From positions 26,375,556 to 26,439,555 of the forward strand of contig OX359270.1 of the NCBI GenBank assembly GCA_947179155.2: a DNA stretch of 64,000 nt, read 5' to 3'. Below, one piece after another: positions 22,800-35,132 of this stretch (its first letter is position 1; each line of letters opens with the position of its first letter). Made by a program: the position numbers and the translations under genes. The stretch is from Hedera helix (taxonomy: Eukaryota > Streptophyta > Magnoliopsida > Apiales > Araliaceae). The notes beneath the pieces were generated by a model. That model did not search any database. It was given only the letters and a program-made list of their open reading frames with translations, and was not told the origin of the DNA.

Positions 22800-24546
22800 T
22801 CTCCTGCTTCTTGGAGGTCTCCTTCTTTCATCTTCATGCCTTTGCCTTCGCTCATCTTCATGCCTTTGCCTTCGCTCATCTTCCTCCCTTTGCCTGAAGA
22901 GTGCTCTTCTTTCCTCTTCTGCTCTTATCAGTTCCATTTTTTCTCTCTACAAAGCTTCTTCTTCTTTAACTTGGATCCATGATTGTGAGCTGGATGGTCT
23001 CGCAGTTGAAGAAGAAGGTCTTGCTGTTGAGACCTGCCTGGGATGAGATGGTACTATCTCAAATCTAGGAGGTTATATCGACGTTTGAACCATTCTTATC
23101 CCTTGAAGTGCTCTTACTTATCTGCTGCTGTGTTCCATGCTCATTCTCTTCTGTTCCGAGCTCGTTCTCTTCTCCCCCTTGTTGGCATCATTAATTTTGG
23201 CCACCTCAGCCGATAGTTCCTACACACCCTGAATAAGTTCTTGAAGTTGAGTCTGGGTGGCAGCTACATCATTGCGATGATCTTGAAGTCGTTCCTCAAC
23301 TAGGATTTGTTTCTGCTCGACCACTAATAGAGTTGTATCTGATCGTTGAGCTTGTTCTCTGAGGGATTGCTTCATTTCGAAGATCTGATGAGCGAAAAGA
23401 GCTATAGATTTAGCATTGGTTTGTTAAAGAAGGTTTATGGACTTCTGATGATTGGCCATTGCTTCCATAAACTTTTTGTCCCTTTCCTCGAGATTTTCAG
23501 AAACAGCTGCCGTTAACTGCTTCAATCTTGTGGAGAATTATTTTCCTAAATTTTGAGAAAGATCGTTGGTAGCAGTAACGACATTGTCTACTCTTCGTTG
23601 AATGTTGTGGGACGTGGATACCAGATCTTTTATATCTCTGCTTGCATATAGCTCGTAAGGCCCGTTAAGCCCTTAGTAGTAGGAAGTAAAGATATCTTTT
23701 GCAGAATTTCTTGGAAGAGTTGAGTTATTTGCCCCTAGTCAGCCATGGAGCTTGGAATGTGGAAGTATTCATGACCAGAGGTTGAGGGAATGTCTTCTTG
23801 TGTGAGGAGAAGTCTTGGAGATAAGAAAGGTTAAGCATGAGGTATTGTGTGTGTAGTAAGCAAGATTTTAGGAGAGTCAGGAGGGCACTCTACGGCTTGA
23901 TCATTCAGGCTTCCTTAACCACCAGTTGTAGAGGGTAGGGACTCTACGACCGGGGAAGAGTTGGATGTAGAGCTTGTTTCAGGGTTGGCATTTGATAACT
24001 CTTCAAATTTACTGAAGGTCCAAGAAGGTGTATGATTTTGTATGAGGGCTGGAGGAATAAAATGTTCCTTTTGCCTTAAAGAATGTGAGAATGAGCTGGT
24101 TGAAAGTAGCTTTTGGGCAAGGAATAGGTTTTGTGGATAGCCTTGAGCCAAAATGAACACATTAGGATAAACTTTTAAGGTCCAGAAGAGTTGATCCCAT
24201 GAATTGTGTACCAAGGCTTGGTGGAATGGCATCAGTGGCAAGAACTTCAGCAGGCAGTTGTAGTTGAGGTGCCTCTGTTCATTTCTTCCGACTGCCACTA
24301 TTTCGATGTCATCCTCTTCATCATTATTCATTGTGGCTGAGGGGATTGAAATGTCTTCTTGAATCTCCCCCTCAGCTTGAGTATCTGTTAGCTCAGGAAC
24401 TACTGATGGCTCCCCCTCAGTTTGAGTACCCATTGGTTTAGTTGCTTTAAATGGCTCCCTCTCAACTAGAGCAGTGACTGATTTTTCAGGTAGCTCCCCT
24501 CAGCTACTGAGCCTTTTTCAGTTATTTGATCGGCTAATTTCACTAG
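22800..24546 (-). pseudogene. C-terminal half of the copia extra (env-like) ORF, coiled coil
   Basis: Sequence continues from the other side of the nested solo LTR. An open part (23915-24433) is acidic and Ser/Pro-rich. Below 23900 the minus strand encodes long heptad-like stretches rich in Gln, Glu and Leu (for example LREQAQRSDTTLLVVEQKQI) interrupted by several stops. Near 22838-22900 a 24-bp tandem repeat encodes an RRQRHEDE-type unit. Such C-terminal coiled coils occur in env-like ORFs of SIRE-type elements. No convincing membrane anchor was seen. Function unknown. Confidence 0.55.
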
Positions 24547-26679
24547 TGTAGACACCCAAATTTTGCACTTTTGTACTAACCCTGGCAGGAGGGCAAAGTC
24601 GTCATTTGACCCGACATGCGAAAAGGAGGGTGGACCTCAACACGAAGCCACCCCAACGATTTACGGTCAAAGCCGCCACAAACGGACAACGAGCATCCGG
24701 TCACTTGAGGCAAGACAAACAGTTGATCCAGAAAGCTTGAGTTGATCACAAAAGGCGACTAATGGCCACTTCGCTTACGATGTTCGGGGGTCTCAAAAGG
24801 CGACTAATAGCCTCCCAGAACAATATGACACGTTTCCCAGGGATTTCCGGATTGCAAAATACGAGCCTTCTAGCGAAAAAATGAAAGACCGACATCATAT
24901 GCGGAAATCGAGGAAAACACCGGAGCCAGCCGCAGCTGCACCTGCGACTGGCCGCAGTTGCATCTGCGGCCAAGATCTGAAGTTGCTAAATCGCCATTTC
25001 CAGTTTCATTTTCGGCAGACGGCGAGAGAAGAAAGAAAATAGAGACGCGAGAGAGGGAAAATGGCTTCCGGCCGAGAGAAAAAGAAAGGAAAGAGGGAGG
25101 ATCCGTGAGGAAAAGAAAAAGGGATCCACGAGGAAGAAAAGAGGAGGAGAAAAATGGAGGAAATATAGAGAGAGAAACGAGATTTTAGAGAGAGAAACCC
25201 ACGGGTTTGTTCCAAAGAGTGAGATTTCTTCATCCTTTGTACAATCTTTGTATCCTATTTTGTTTTCCAAGTGTTGAATCATCTATTTCATCATTTGGAA
25301 TGTAAAAAATCCGAGTTTCATAGCGTCGTTGTGTTTGATATATCAAATCTTGTAGATCTAGTTTTTATTTCGTTCTTATTGTGTTTGTTGGGTGGATCTT
25401 CTGTGGATCCGAAAATATTTGGTGCATTGCTATTTAAATAGTTTGTTTTAGTGTATTTGGAAGTTAGATCCAATGTAGTTGATATTTGTTTTGGGATCTA
25501 TGGATTAGGGACGGTTAGAGAGGATTTATTGCGGATAGAATCTCCTCCTAACCTCCCGATGATATCCTTTTAGTTTATTTTCTAGCTTTTACGTATGTAA
25601 CGATCGCGATACACCTTTATGTAAATATGTAAATTTTTGGGCCTTAAAACGACATCGAGTCGAAAATCGGGTTTAAGGCCCCGTGATAATGAAATGTGCG
25701 ATTGTGGGAGTTTGGGGTTATTTGGATGGCTCACATGCTCATGAATAACTCCAACGCCATTTTAATGCTTGGTTTTTCCTTTTGACGCGAGAAAATGATT
25801 TTGAAATAAATGATAAAGCTTTTCATAAAATCAAGCAAATTAGGATATTAGATACACGAGGTTTAAAAAGTAAAGAGTTTTGCGAAACTTTGATCCTTGT
25901 TTGACGAAAAGGCTATATTTGGTTTGAAGTGTCATAAAAGATGTTTTCGAAAAAATAAATAAACGTTTTTATTAAACTTTGTGCATAGGGTTAAAGAGTT
26001 CTAGAAGTTGCCTTCATTTTATTTATATTTACTGTTAGAAGGCAATGTATAGTCTCGATTCCTATTTGACAAAAGTTTAAAAACTATTATTTTCTAAAAT
26101 GACATCTAATAAAAACCTCATCGTTTTCGAAATTAAAATCAATCTTTCTTATAAAAAGCGAAGCCTCGTCATTTGGGTCAAAAGACGTCTAAAACGCTTT
26201 CCCGACAAAACACATTTTGACATATAAAATCAAAGCAACTTTATGCAAAAGGACACCACAAACCTCCATTTAGGCACACACACACGCACGCGCGCACACA
26301 CACATTTTAAGATTTAAAAGGATAGGAAAACATCGAGATTGCGGTAACCGTATTTCACGGAAGTCGGGGGGTGCCTAACACCTTCCCCTCGCTTAAGCAA
26401 GCCCCCGAATTCTATGAATCTCAGTTTGCGGACCAATTGAATCGGAGTCACATATGAGCCATTACGATTACGAAAACAAAATTCGGATGAGTTGGTACAT
26501 CCATTTCAACAATACCAACTGGTGACTCTGGTCAATTGGCTCATAAAAATTCAACATTACAAAACCTCGTCGACACTAAGTCGACCCTTTTCAAAAGTCA
26601 CATCTTAATCTAAAGGCTAAAATTGGAAAGGGCTTTTTTAATAATAAAAAACGAAGCGAAGAAAATCCCGGCGTCGACA
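24547..26679 (+). mobile_element. Solo LTR of a Tat/Ogre-type gypsy, nested in the copia element
   Basis: Begins TGTAGACACCCAAATTTTGC and ends ATCCCGGCGTCGACA, like the LTRs at 39352 and 54739, but more diverged. It is flanked by a perfect 5-bp duplication ACTAG (24542-24546 and 26680-26684). No internal region is present, so two LTRs recombined after insertion. It includes a decayed form of the family's palindrome (about 24927-24970) and an (AC)n/(GC)n microsatellite at about 26276-26304. It splits the copia extra ORF. Confidence 0.92.
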
Positions 26680-27720
26680 ACTAGCCTTATTCTTTTTGGC
26701 ATTGGCTCTGCTGAAGTGACCTCTTCAGCTTGATGCTTGCTACGAGTTTCCCTCTGCTGATCTAATTCTTCATCCTCCGTGTCAGCCTTCTCCTTAGGAG
26801 CAACGTCAGAGGCTTCATTTGATGATCCTTGAGGTCTTTGGATATCAAGGGCTTTCTTTTCTTTCCTCTTCCTAATTAGACCAGGAGATAGCCTGCTGAC
26901 CTTTTGAGACTCTGCTTCTGCAGACAGGATCTTCAATTGTGAGGGCCCAGTACCACTTTGTGTTCTTTCATTATCCCCAGATCAGGATAGTTTTCTATTC
27001 TCAACTAGGTTCCTTTTCTAATTTTCGAACAGTCTCTGGGTCATCCTCTTATTAGCATTGAGGAATTCTCCTTCTGCATGCTCAATCTTATCCCCCAAAA
27101 TAGATTGGAGGAGAATGCTTATGAATATCTGTTAGGGCATTTTTCTGATGCCCTTCGCCTTTTTTGCATTTTGGATCCAGTTCCCGATCCATTCAACTAG
27201 TAAGGAGCCAAAGTTGATATTCATCTTCTTTACTATGGTTGTCATTATTTTTAGTTGGATCTCGGTGACAGAGTCGTGAGCAGAGTCCTTGCAGAGGAGG
27301 CACTTTCCAATGATGTCAGCTAGAAATTCATATTTTTGGGGAAACTCTTTCTTCTTCAATCCTCTTAGTTCAGGATTCTTCTTGTGGTGCATTCTTTTTA
27401 GGTCTCTTCTGCACTCACCAGGTTAAGAGTTGTGAGGCTCCCATGTTTAAAACCTAGGGCTAGGTTTATTTCTTCAGAGGTGAGGTTGAACTGAACCCCT
27501 CTAATCATGGTGGTTAGGGTTCCATTTACATAGGTTCCATTCGTATAGAATTCTCGAACTAGCTTTGATAGGACTCTTGTGTTTGTTCTTAAGGCTTCTC
27601 GAAGGCCAGCCCTTTCTAACAAATGGATTATCCTCCGGTACTGTTTTATCTACTGTTGTGAAGGCTTCGAAGTTTAGTTCGTTTCCAGAAATGACTTGAG
27701 CATGCATCATTTGATTGTTT
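26680..27720 (-). pseudogene. N-terminal half of the copia extra (env-like) ORF, putative plant transposon protein domain
   Basis: From about 27710 downwards three overlapping open pieces are linked by frameshifts. The middle carries LVREFYTNGTYVNGTLTTMI and RGVQFNLTSEEINLALGF, which match the 'putative plant transposon protein' domain found in extra ORFs of retroelements. A basic stretch follows (RKRKEKKALD, 26860s), then an acidic region up to the solo LTR. The role is unknown; it is not a proven envelope. Confidence 0.55.
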
Positions 27721-27948
27721 TTCTGAAACAGGAAGAATGATTTAACTGAGTATTGAAACTTTAGGGTTCTGGATTTTCGAAAGAGAGATAGAGAGGTTTA
27801 GGTTTTTGATTTTTGAAGAATAATGAACGACGCGCAGTATTCAAAATATTTAAAACTTCCCTTTATGTTTGTTGAGTCGCGTGTCAAGTTTTGATAGGAG
27901 CAGTTTTAGTTTGTTGATGACCATTTTGCCCTTTGTCTCCCTCTGAGC

Positions 27949-28170
27949 TTTACGATCCTTCTCGACACAGCAATCCTTTGTTTTGACGGTCGTTGAGTTA
28001 GCTTTACGACAGGGATGTACTCTGCGATCCTTAGCTTGACAACCGTTGAGTGAGCTCTACGATTTATAGTGTACTCTACGATCCTTGGCTTGACGATTGT
28101 TGAGTGGGTTCTACGAACTTAAGTGTACTCTACGATCCTTGGCTTGATGATCGTTGAGTGAGCTCTACGA
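27949..28170 (-). repeat. 54-bp tandem repeats between pol and extra ORF
   Basis: TGTACTCTACGATCC-type starts at about 28016, 28070 and 28124, each 54 bp apart, with CGTTGAGT and GCTCTACGA motifs inside. Period and motifs match the arrays in the LTRs of the same element. Confidence 0.8.
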
Positions 28171-28272
28171 ACTTGTCCTTTACTTTATTCCTTGAACACT
28201 TTTCTTCCTGCAAAGTTAGTAGCTTCCAAAACATGAAATATATATCAAGAGTCTAAATTTAGCAGTCCTAAC

Positions 28273-28899
28273 TCACTTATTAGTTATGTTAAATCTTGAT
28301 TCATCTAATGGTTTTGTAAATACATCTGCTAGTTGTTCTTCAGTTGGGATATAGTGTAGTGATATATTACTATTTTGTATATGATCCCTAATGAAATGAT
28401 ATCTTATAACTATGTGCTTAGTTCTTGAATGCATGACAGGGTTATGAGTTATGGTAATTGCACTAGTATTATCACAGTATATAGGGATTGAATTAAGCTC
28501 AAACCCATAGTCAGCAAGCTGAGTCTTCATCCATAGGATTTGTGCATAGCAATTGCCTGCGGCTATATATTCAACTTCTGTAGTTGATGTGGATACTGAT
28601 TTTTGCTTTTTACTGAACCAAGATACAAGTCTGCTGCCAAGTATCTGGCAAGTTCCACTTGTACTCTTTTTGTTTATTTTGCATCCTGCATAGTTAGCAT
28701 ATGAATATCCTATTATATTAAAGGAAGACTCATTGGGATACCATAATCCTAAGTTTAGAGTTCCTTTAAGATATTTGAAAATTCTTTTTACAGCTATTAG
28801 ATGAGACTCTTTAGGGTTAGCCTGAAATCTAGAACATATACATATAGCAAACATTATATCTGGCCGTCTAGCAGTTAGGTATAAGAGTGATCCTATCAT
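28273..28899 (-). pseudogene. Copia RNase H
   Basis: One open frame of 208 codons. It shows the RT/RNase H linker (MIGSLLYLTARRPDIMFAIC), then the copia RNase H features: a SYANYAG sequence in place of the usual Asp-containing AD.AG, STTEVEYIA, a CDN motif followed by HSRTKHI, and the terminal EQLADVFTKPL. RNase H would remove the RNA strand of the cDNA hybrid. The first catalytic Asp region is altered (YANY), so activity is doubtful. It is in frame with stops upstream. Confidence 0.85.
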
Positions 28900-28908
28900 A
28901 CCTCTGTA

Positions 28909-29690
28909 CTAAATGATATCAGTGTTTTTACCATTCTCATCTTTGTCAAGCTTAGTGGCAGGTGGCATAGGAGTTTTTATGACAATTGCAGATTCCATGC
29001 CATACTTCTTTAATAAGTCTTTGATGTATTTGGCTTGGTTTATGAAGATGCCATCATCAGTATGCTTTACTTGAAGTCCGAGGAAGAAGTTAAGTTCTCC
29101 CATCATGCTCATCTCAAACTTACTCTGCATAAGCTTGACAAACCTTTCACACAGTTTTTCATCTGAAGAACCAAAAATAATATCATCCACATAAATCTAA
29201 ACTAGCAGTGTTTTATCCTTATGTTTTCTTAAAAATAGAGTAGTATCTACTCTTCCTCTAATGAATCCTTTTTCAATAAGAAAGTTAGTTAAGGTTTCAT
29301 ACCATGCTCTGGGAGCTTGTTTTAGACCATATAAGGTTTTATCTAATTTATAAACATAATTTGAAAAGGTTGGATTGATAAAACCTGGAGGTTGTTCCAT
29401 GTAGACTTCTTTTTGAAGTTCTCTATTCAGAAATGCACTCTTGACATCCATTTGGAAGACTTTGACCTTCATATGTGCAGCATGGGCAAGGAAGATCCTT
29501 ATGGCTTCCAATTTGGCTACTGGAGCATAGGTTTCATCGTAGTCAATTCCTTCCTCTTGAGAATAGCCTTTGGCCACCAGTTTTGTTTTGTTCCTTATAA
29601 TCACAACATTTTCATCCATTTTGTTCCTGAAAACCCATTTGGTGCCAATGACTGGTTTATGCTGAGGTCTGACAACTAATCTTCAAACTT
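28909..29690 (-). pseudogene. Copia reverse transcriptase
   Basis: Two open pieces separated by a stop. The first (29619-29197) shows KLVAKGYSQEEGIDYDETYA, then VKVFQMDVKSAFLN and LYGLKQAPRAWYE. The second begins at the catalytic YVDDII and ends near KTPMPPATKL. These are in the order of a copia RT. The stop lies between the palm motifs, just before YVDD, so no complete enzyme is made from this copy. Confidence 0.9.
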
Positions 29691-29699
29691 TGCTTCTTT

Positions 29700-31070
29700 C
29701 TAATTGATTTAGCTCCTCTTGCATGACCTCTATCTAACTTGAGTCTCCTAAGACTTTTTCGATCTTATTGGGTTCCACTTGAGAGAGAAAGCTTACGTAG
29801 AAGCATTCATTTGAAGTTGCAGCTCTTGTCTTGATTCTGGCATTTTGATTCCCAATTATTAGATCTTGAGTGTGATCATTGGTCCACTTTATTCTGCTAG
29901 GAACATCTGTTCCGGTGCCTTTTGCCTGAGTTCTTCTAAATCAACTTCTTGTCTTGGTCGTAGAGTTCCAATGTCTTTTGGGGTGAACTCTATAATTTCC
30001 TCTTCTGGCTCAATGATTTCTATTATTGGTTCCATGATCGTAGAGTCTGACTCTACGATTTTGAGTTCTTCGATCGTTGAGTTGATTTCTGATGAACTGT
30101 TGAGTGTTGAGCTTTTCTTTTCTGGATCTGATTCATCGAATGTGACATAGATGGAGACTTCGACAGTTAAAAATTCCTTGTTGAACACTCTGTATGCTCT
30201 GCTATCCGTAGCATATCCAAGAAAGATTCCTTCATCTGACTTTGGCTGGAATTTGGTTAGATGCTTCTTGCCATTGTTGAGTACGTAGCATAGACAACCA
30301 AATGCATGAAAGTAGCTTATGTTTGGCTTTCTTCCTTTCCATAATTCATATTGAGTCTTCTTTAATGTTGAGTGTATGAGTGACCTATTCTGGGTGTAGT
30401 ATGCCGTGCTGATGGCTTCAGCCTAGAAATATTCAGGAAGATAGACTGCTGCAAGAAGAGTTCTTCTAACTTCAATTAGAATTCTATTCTTTCTTTCTGC
30501 TACTCCATTCTGTTGAGGAGTCCTTGGGGCAGAGAAGTTGTGAATGATTCCATTTTTTTCACAGAACTGGTCCATATCTGAAAAGTCAAACTCATTTTCA
30601 TGATCACTTCTGATGGCCTTGATTTTCTCACTCTTTTCATTCATGATCAATTTGAAGAGCTTGATAAGATGTGAAATAGTTTCATCTTTAGAGCTTAGAA
30701 AGGATACCCATGTGTATCTAGTGTAGTCATCTATTACAGCTAAAGAATATCTCTTTCCTCCAAGGCTTTCTATTGGGATAGGCTCGAATAAATCCATGTG
30801 TAGTAATTGAAGAGCTCTATCATTTGAGTTGACTGTCTTGCTCTGAAAAGAGATCTTTGTTTGCTTTCCAAGTTGACATGCTTTGCAGGGTTTTTCTTTG
30901 ATGAAGTTAAGCTTTGGCAATCCTCTTACTAGGTCTTTGGAGGCAAGCTTTGACATGCTCTTTAAGTTAAAATGAGATAATATCCTGTGCCAGAGCCAGC
31001 ACATATCTTCAGAGGCTTTAGTAAGGAAACAGACTGCCTCATCTGTACTTAATTTGGCAAGATTGACCAC
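29700..31070 (-). pseudogene. Copia integrase
   Basis: Starts with the zinc-binding pre-integrase segment (LWHRILSHFNLKSMSKLASK, then CKACQLGKQ). It continues through the core with HMDLF, RSDHENEF and QNGVAERKNR, the DDE residues. It stops at a TAG after YLPEYF, where Trp is usual. Below this a linker region continues, with an acidic stretch and the palindrome TCGTAGAGTCTGACTCTACG within the reading frame (30038-30058). Integrase would join cDNA ends to the host genome. Confidence 0.88.
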
Positions 31071-31079
31071 GTGGACATT

Positions 31080-31450
31080 TCCATCTGAACTCCTACTAGC
31101 TTTAGAGAGTTAGCCTTCAAATCTCTGACTTGATATTGGTTGTTGAGAAAATTAACTTGATGCCCTTTGTCACATAGTTGACTGATGCTTAACAGGTTGT
31201 GCTTTAGTCCTTCAACATAAGTAACTTTGCTGAAAGATATTGCACCATTTCTAGTTGAGTCATAATCTCTAATTTTCCTTGAATTGTTGTCCCCAAATAT
31301 GACTGCAGGACCATCCTTTTACTTGTAATCTGTCAGAAGAGCCTTATCACCTGTCATGTGTCTTGAGCATCCACTGTCAAGATACCAGATGGATATCTTT
31401 ACCTGCATAACAAATCAATCTTCATTTTGGTACCCACAATTGCTTGGGTC
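31080..31450 (-). pseudogene. Copia aspartic protease region
   Basis: The minus strand reads WYLDSGCSRHMTGDKALLTD with the catalytic DSG, then a stop, then FGDNNSRKIRDY and VEGLKHNLLSISQLCDKGHQ, the usual protease to pre-integrase order. The stop makes it non-functional. The enzyme would process the gag-pol polyprotein. Confidence 0.8.
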
Positions 31451-31972
31451 CTATTTTGTTAGTACCTTTTGGGACCCAAATCTGTTTGATTTTAGGTCTT
31501 TGCAGTTTATGATAATGATGACCTGATAAATATTTATCATTTTATGATGGTAACTATGATTGATATGAAGATGATGTATGTATATATGTGAATTCCTATT
31601 TGTCCAGGACTTATGAGAATTATAATTGCTCAAAGTCCTTCGGTTCGGCTGATCTACATTCTGCTTCCATGTTACTCTACGATTCTCATGTTTCTTAGAA
31701 TGATAGTAGACTCTAAGATTTTTGTATGGATAGTTCGTAGAGTAAGTTTTGCTCGACTTTATGATCCTTTGAGGTTCAGTTACAGATGTTAACTTGTTTT
31801 TCAATTTTCTAAACCCCAGATCAGTGCGAGTTTTATTGTCTAATATGATTGCAGGATTAGTAGAGTGTGGACAGCTAGGAGAGATTGATTTAAAGGATTT
31901 GATGAACACAATCCCTTTATCAAGATTAAAGGATTTTCCTTCATTTATTTCCATTGATTTCTCCATAATAGG

Positions 31973-32700
31973 TCATAAGAAGGAATTCTCATAACCTAAT
32001 CCTGATCTATCAGCCACATCTCTTTGACTAGAGATCAGGGTGTCCATAGACAAACTAGATTTGTTCCACATGAAAATTGTCTTTTCTAATTCCTGAATCT
32101 TAGAGACTAGTGAAGACTCTTTATGAGTGCTCAATTCAGTTATCTTTTTTAACTCAAGACTAGAATAAAGTTTAGCAGTTTGAAGTGTGGCTTCTAATTT
32201 TATGCTTATTTTCTCTTTATCCTCTTTTAGGTGACAGTAATCTTTTGATAGCCTTTTAAACATTTTCATGTATTTGTGTAGCTCTACCATTAAGTCATGC
32301 ATGCATTCTCTAAGATCGTCAATGTTTAATTCAGGAGAGTAAAAGTCAAATACCTCATCTATGTTGAATTCCTCTTTGCTGCTTCCTTCCTCGTTTGCCA
32401 TTAAGCACAGGTTGGCCTTCTGTGGCTCTTTATCATTACTTGACTCAAAGTTTAGTTCTTCTTCTGAGTCACTCCAGGAGCCTTCAGCTATGAAGCTTTT
32501 GTCTTTTTTCTTTTGCTTGTCGAAGCTCTTGAATTCTCTTTTTGGATTTGCTTTTGTTCTATCCCTCCTCAGCTATTCTCTTAAGGGTTTAGGACATTTA
32601 ACAATGAAATGACCTGGCTTTTTGTAATTGTAGCAAAGGTCATTTATTGGTTCTTTGCTGCTGTTGCTTCTGAACTTTTGAGGTCTATTCCTGTTGATGA
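31973..32700 (-). pseudogene. Copia gag C-terminal part: zinc knuckle and coiled coil
   Basis: Near 32615-32640 the minus strand reads LCYNYKKPGHFIVKC, a CCHC knuckle in which the second Cys has become Tyr. A stop follows after PLRE. Next comes an acidic region and, in the open frame 32401-31973, a long heptad-rich stretch (ELKKITELSTHKESSLVSKI). An extended gag with a coiled coil is usual in SIRE-like elements. The knuckle normally binds the RNA genome; with the Cys lost it could not fold around zinc. Confidence 0.7.
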
Positions 32701-32718
32701 ATCTTTTGAATTGTCTGA

Positions 32719-33528
32719 CTAGCATGGCAGCACGTTCATCATCATTTGATTCATCTTTATCAGAGTCAGAATTATTCTTGAGATTGCTTCTGTGAGTTGA
32801 AGTTGAGGCTTTAAGAGCAATATTTTCTCCTTCTTTCTTCCCTCAGATAGGGTTTCTACTCTTTGATTTAGCTCCAGCTCGTAGGTAAGAAGATTTTCAT
32901 AGAGCTGTTGTACAGTCATCTCGTGTAAGTTCTTTGACACCTTGATGGCTGTGGTTTTGGCATCCCATTTGCTCGGCAAAGATCTCATGAATTTGATGAT
33001 GAGATCTTTGTTCAGATAGACTTTTCCAAATGATCTGAGAGAGTTTAGCAGCAAGTTGAATCTCTCATAGGTGTTTGTAATGTTCTCCCCTGAATTGTGG
33101 GTGAACATTTCATACTGTTGAATAAGCAGTGATTGTTTATTTTCTCTGACTTCTTCTGTTTCTTTGTGCATGATCAATAGAGTTTGCCAGACTTCTTGAG
33201 CTGTTTTGCAGTTGACAACGTTTTCAAAGAGCTCATCATCTAGAGATTGAAATAGAATGTTTTTGGCCTTTTTGTCTATTTGAACATCCTTCTTTTCGTT
33301 GTCGGTCCATTCTTCTTTTTTCTTTGCTACTAGCTTGTTTGGATCTTCAATTGTTACCATAAGCTTCATTGGTATAACTATCCCATTAAGTACTGTCTCG
33401 AACAACTCATCGTCCATTGCATCCAAGTAAGCCTGCATACGAACTTTCCAGTTAGCAAATTTTTCTTTATTGCACATTGGTGGTCTGTTACCTCCACCAA
33501 GTTCTGATTTGTTCTTGTTGTGTGCCAT
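32719..33528 (-). pseudogene. Copia gag (UBN2-type)
   Basis: Opens at an ATG 42 bp inside the primer site and encodes NKEKFANWKVRMQAYLDAMD and LFETV, then WQTLLIMHKETEEVRENKQS and ITNTYERFNLLLNSLRSFGK, the helices of the copia gag (UBN2) fold. The last 40 residues are out of frame after a deletion near 32840, so the native frame continues in the next entry. Gag would form the cytoplasmic particle. Confidence 0.85.
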
Positions 33529-33569
33529 TAGATCTACTCAAGCTTGTAAGGCTTCAAATGTGAGAACCT

Positions 33570-33581
33570 GCTCTGATACCA
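33570..33581 (-). other. Copia primer-binding site (tRNA-Met)
   Basis: The minus strand reads TGGTATCAGAGC two bases after the LTR end ACTAACA. This is the standard complement to the 3' end of initiator methionine tRNA in plant copia elements. Confidence 0.9.
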
Positions 33582-33583
33582 AT

Positions 33584-35132
33584 TGTTAGTTCCCAATGAC
33601 ACGAAAGATATCTAGAAGGGGGGGGGGGGGGTGAATAGATTCTTTAAAACTTTTTCCTTATTTTGGTTTTAAGAAAGAATGAATTATTAATCAAATAGTT
33701 TAGCACAGCGGAATATGATTTAGTTACCCCTTCTTTAAAATGTTAATGTAATAATTCAACAAGTAGATATAGCAGTTAATAAACACAAGATGAAAGACAC
33801 CAGATTTTAAGTGGTTCAGAGTTCATAAGACTCATACTCCACTGTTCTGCTCCTTGAGCAGCAAATCCACTAAGGATACTATTACAATTTTTGAATCACT
33901 AAGATTCCTTCAATACCAGCAATCTTGAAACTCTAGTTCACTAAGAACTGTTCAAGTCCAACAGACTTGAATACTCTAGTTCACTAAGAACTCTTATCGT
34001 GAGTAGTGATGGTTTTGGTGTGCTACTAAGTTGCGTTTAGCATAAATTTCTGAAGAACTTAGTAGTGTGGCAAGATTCTTTTCAGTTTGATCTTTTTGAA
34101 CTCTTGCGTATATCTTTCTTTCTTATGTAATACTTCCCTTTTTTTTTAGTATTGAATCTGAGCTTCTAATATAGAAGCTTTAGATTTCTTCTCGTTTGAA
34201 ATCTGCTCTTTTCTTTAATTTATGTCTGTTACCTCGTAATGTAGAGCTGTTGAATATTATATTCATTTAGCTCATTAATGCTCTGACGAGGTATTAATTG
34301 ACCTACAAATACTGTCCAAAAAGGTGTTTCCTTTTTCCTTGGGACAAGACATGGCAGTCGTAGGTTTCTACCAATTTTTATAGAGTCGTTTGGTCTTCCA
34401 TACAAATATGACTGATAGGACACCATCTTCTGACTTTACTGCCTTGAAAGTCTTCTCTCTGTTGCATAGCATGCTTTTGTCAGTCCTCTGATATTTTTTA
34501 CTTTAGGCTCTTGGCAGAGGTTTATCTGACACATTGATGCAGATTATTCTTCGTGACGAAGTTGCTTCTGTCTTATAGGACAAGAGAAGTGTCATCAGAA
34601 GTTTTAGGTTTTTGATCGTAGTGTTGCTTACATGTCTCTTGTTTGCCTAATTCTACGATAGAGTTTTACTCTACGGCTACTTTGTTGGTTGTAGAGTCCG
34701 TTCTACGCTTGGGCTTCTTCCTTGATCGTAGTGTTTTCCTGGTATGAAATCGTAGAGTCCACTTTACGAACAGACTTAGTCGTTGAGTCTTCTTTGTGCG
34801 AAGTCGTAGAGTCCACTCTACGAACAGACTGAATCGTTGAAATTTCTTTGCTTGGAGTCGTATAGTCCATTTTACGATCAGACTGACTAAACAGATATAG
34901 CACAAGATCAACCTAACAGATTTGATCCTATCTAACTAAGTCATTTGTACATCATAAATAATCAAAGGATTTTATAACTCAATATATTCATATCCAAAAG
35001 ATCAACCGAATAGTTTTGATCTTATCTAACTAAGGCCTTGTACATCATACAGAATTAAAGAACTTTACAACTCTACTATTGAATGGATTTAGCACATTAA
35101 ATCTTATCATTAAATCAAATATGCAATGTTCA

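Noticed and set aside
24958..25282. Arg/Glu-rich and Phe/Leu-rich frames in the solo LTR
   Set aside because: Low-complexity purine tract of the LTR read on either strand.
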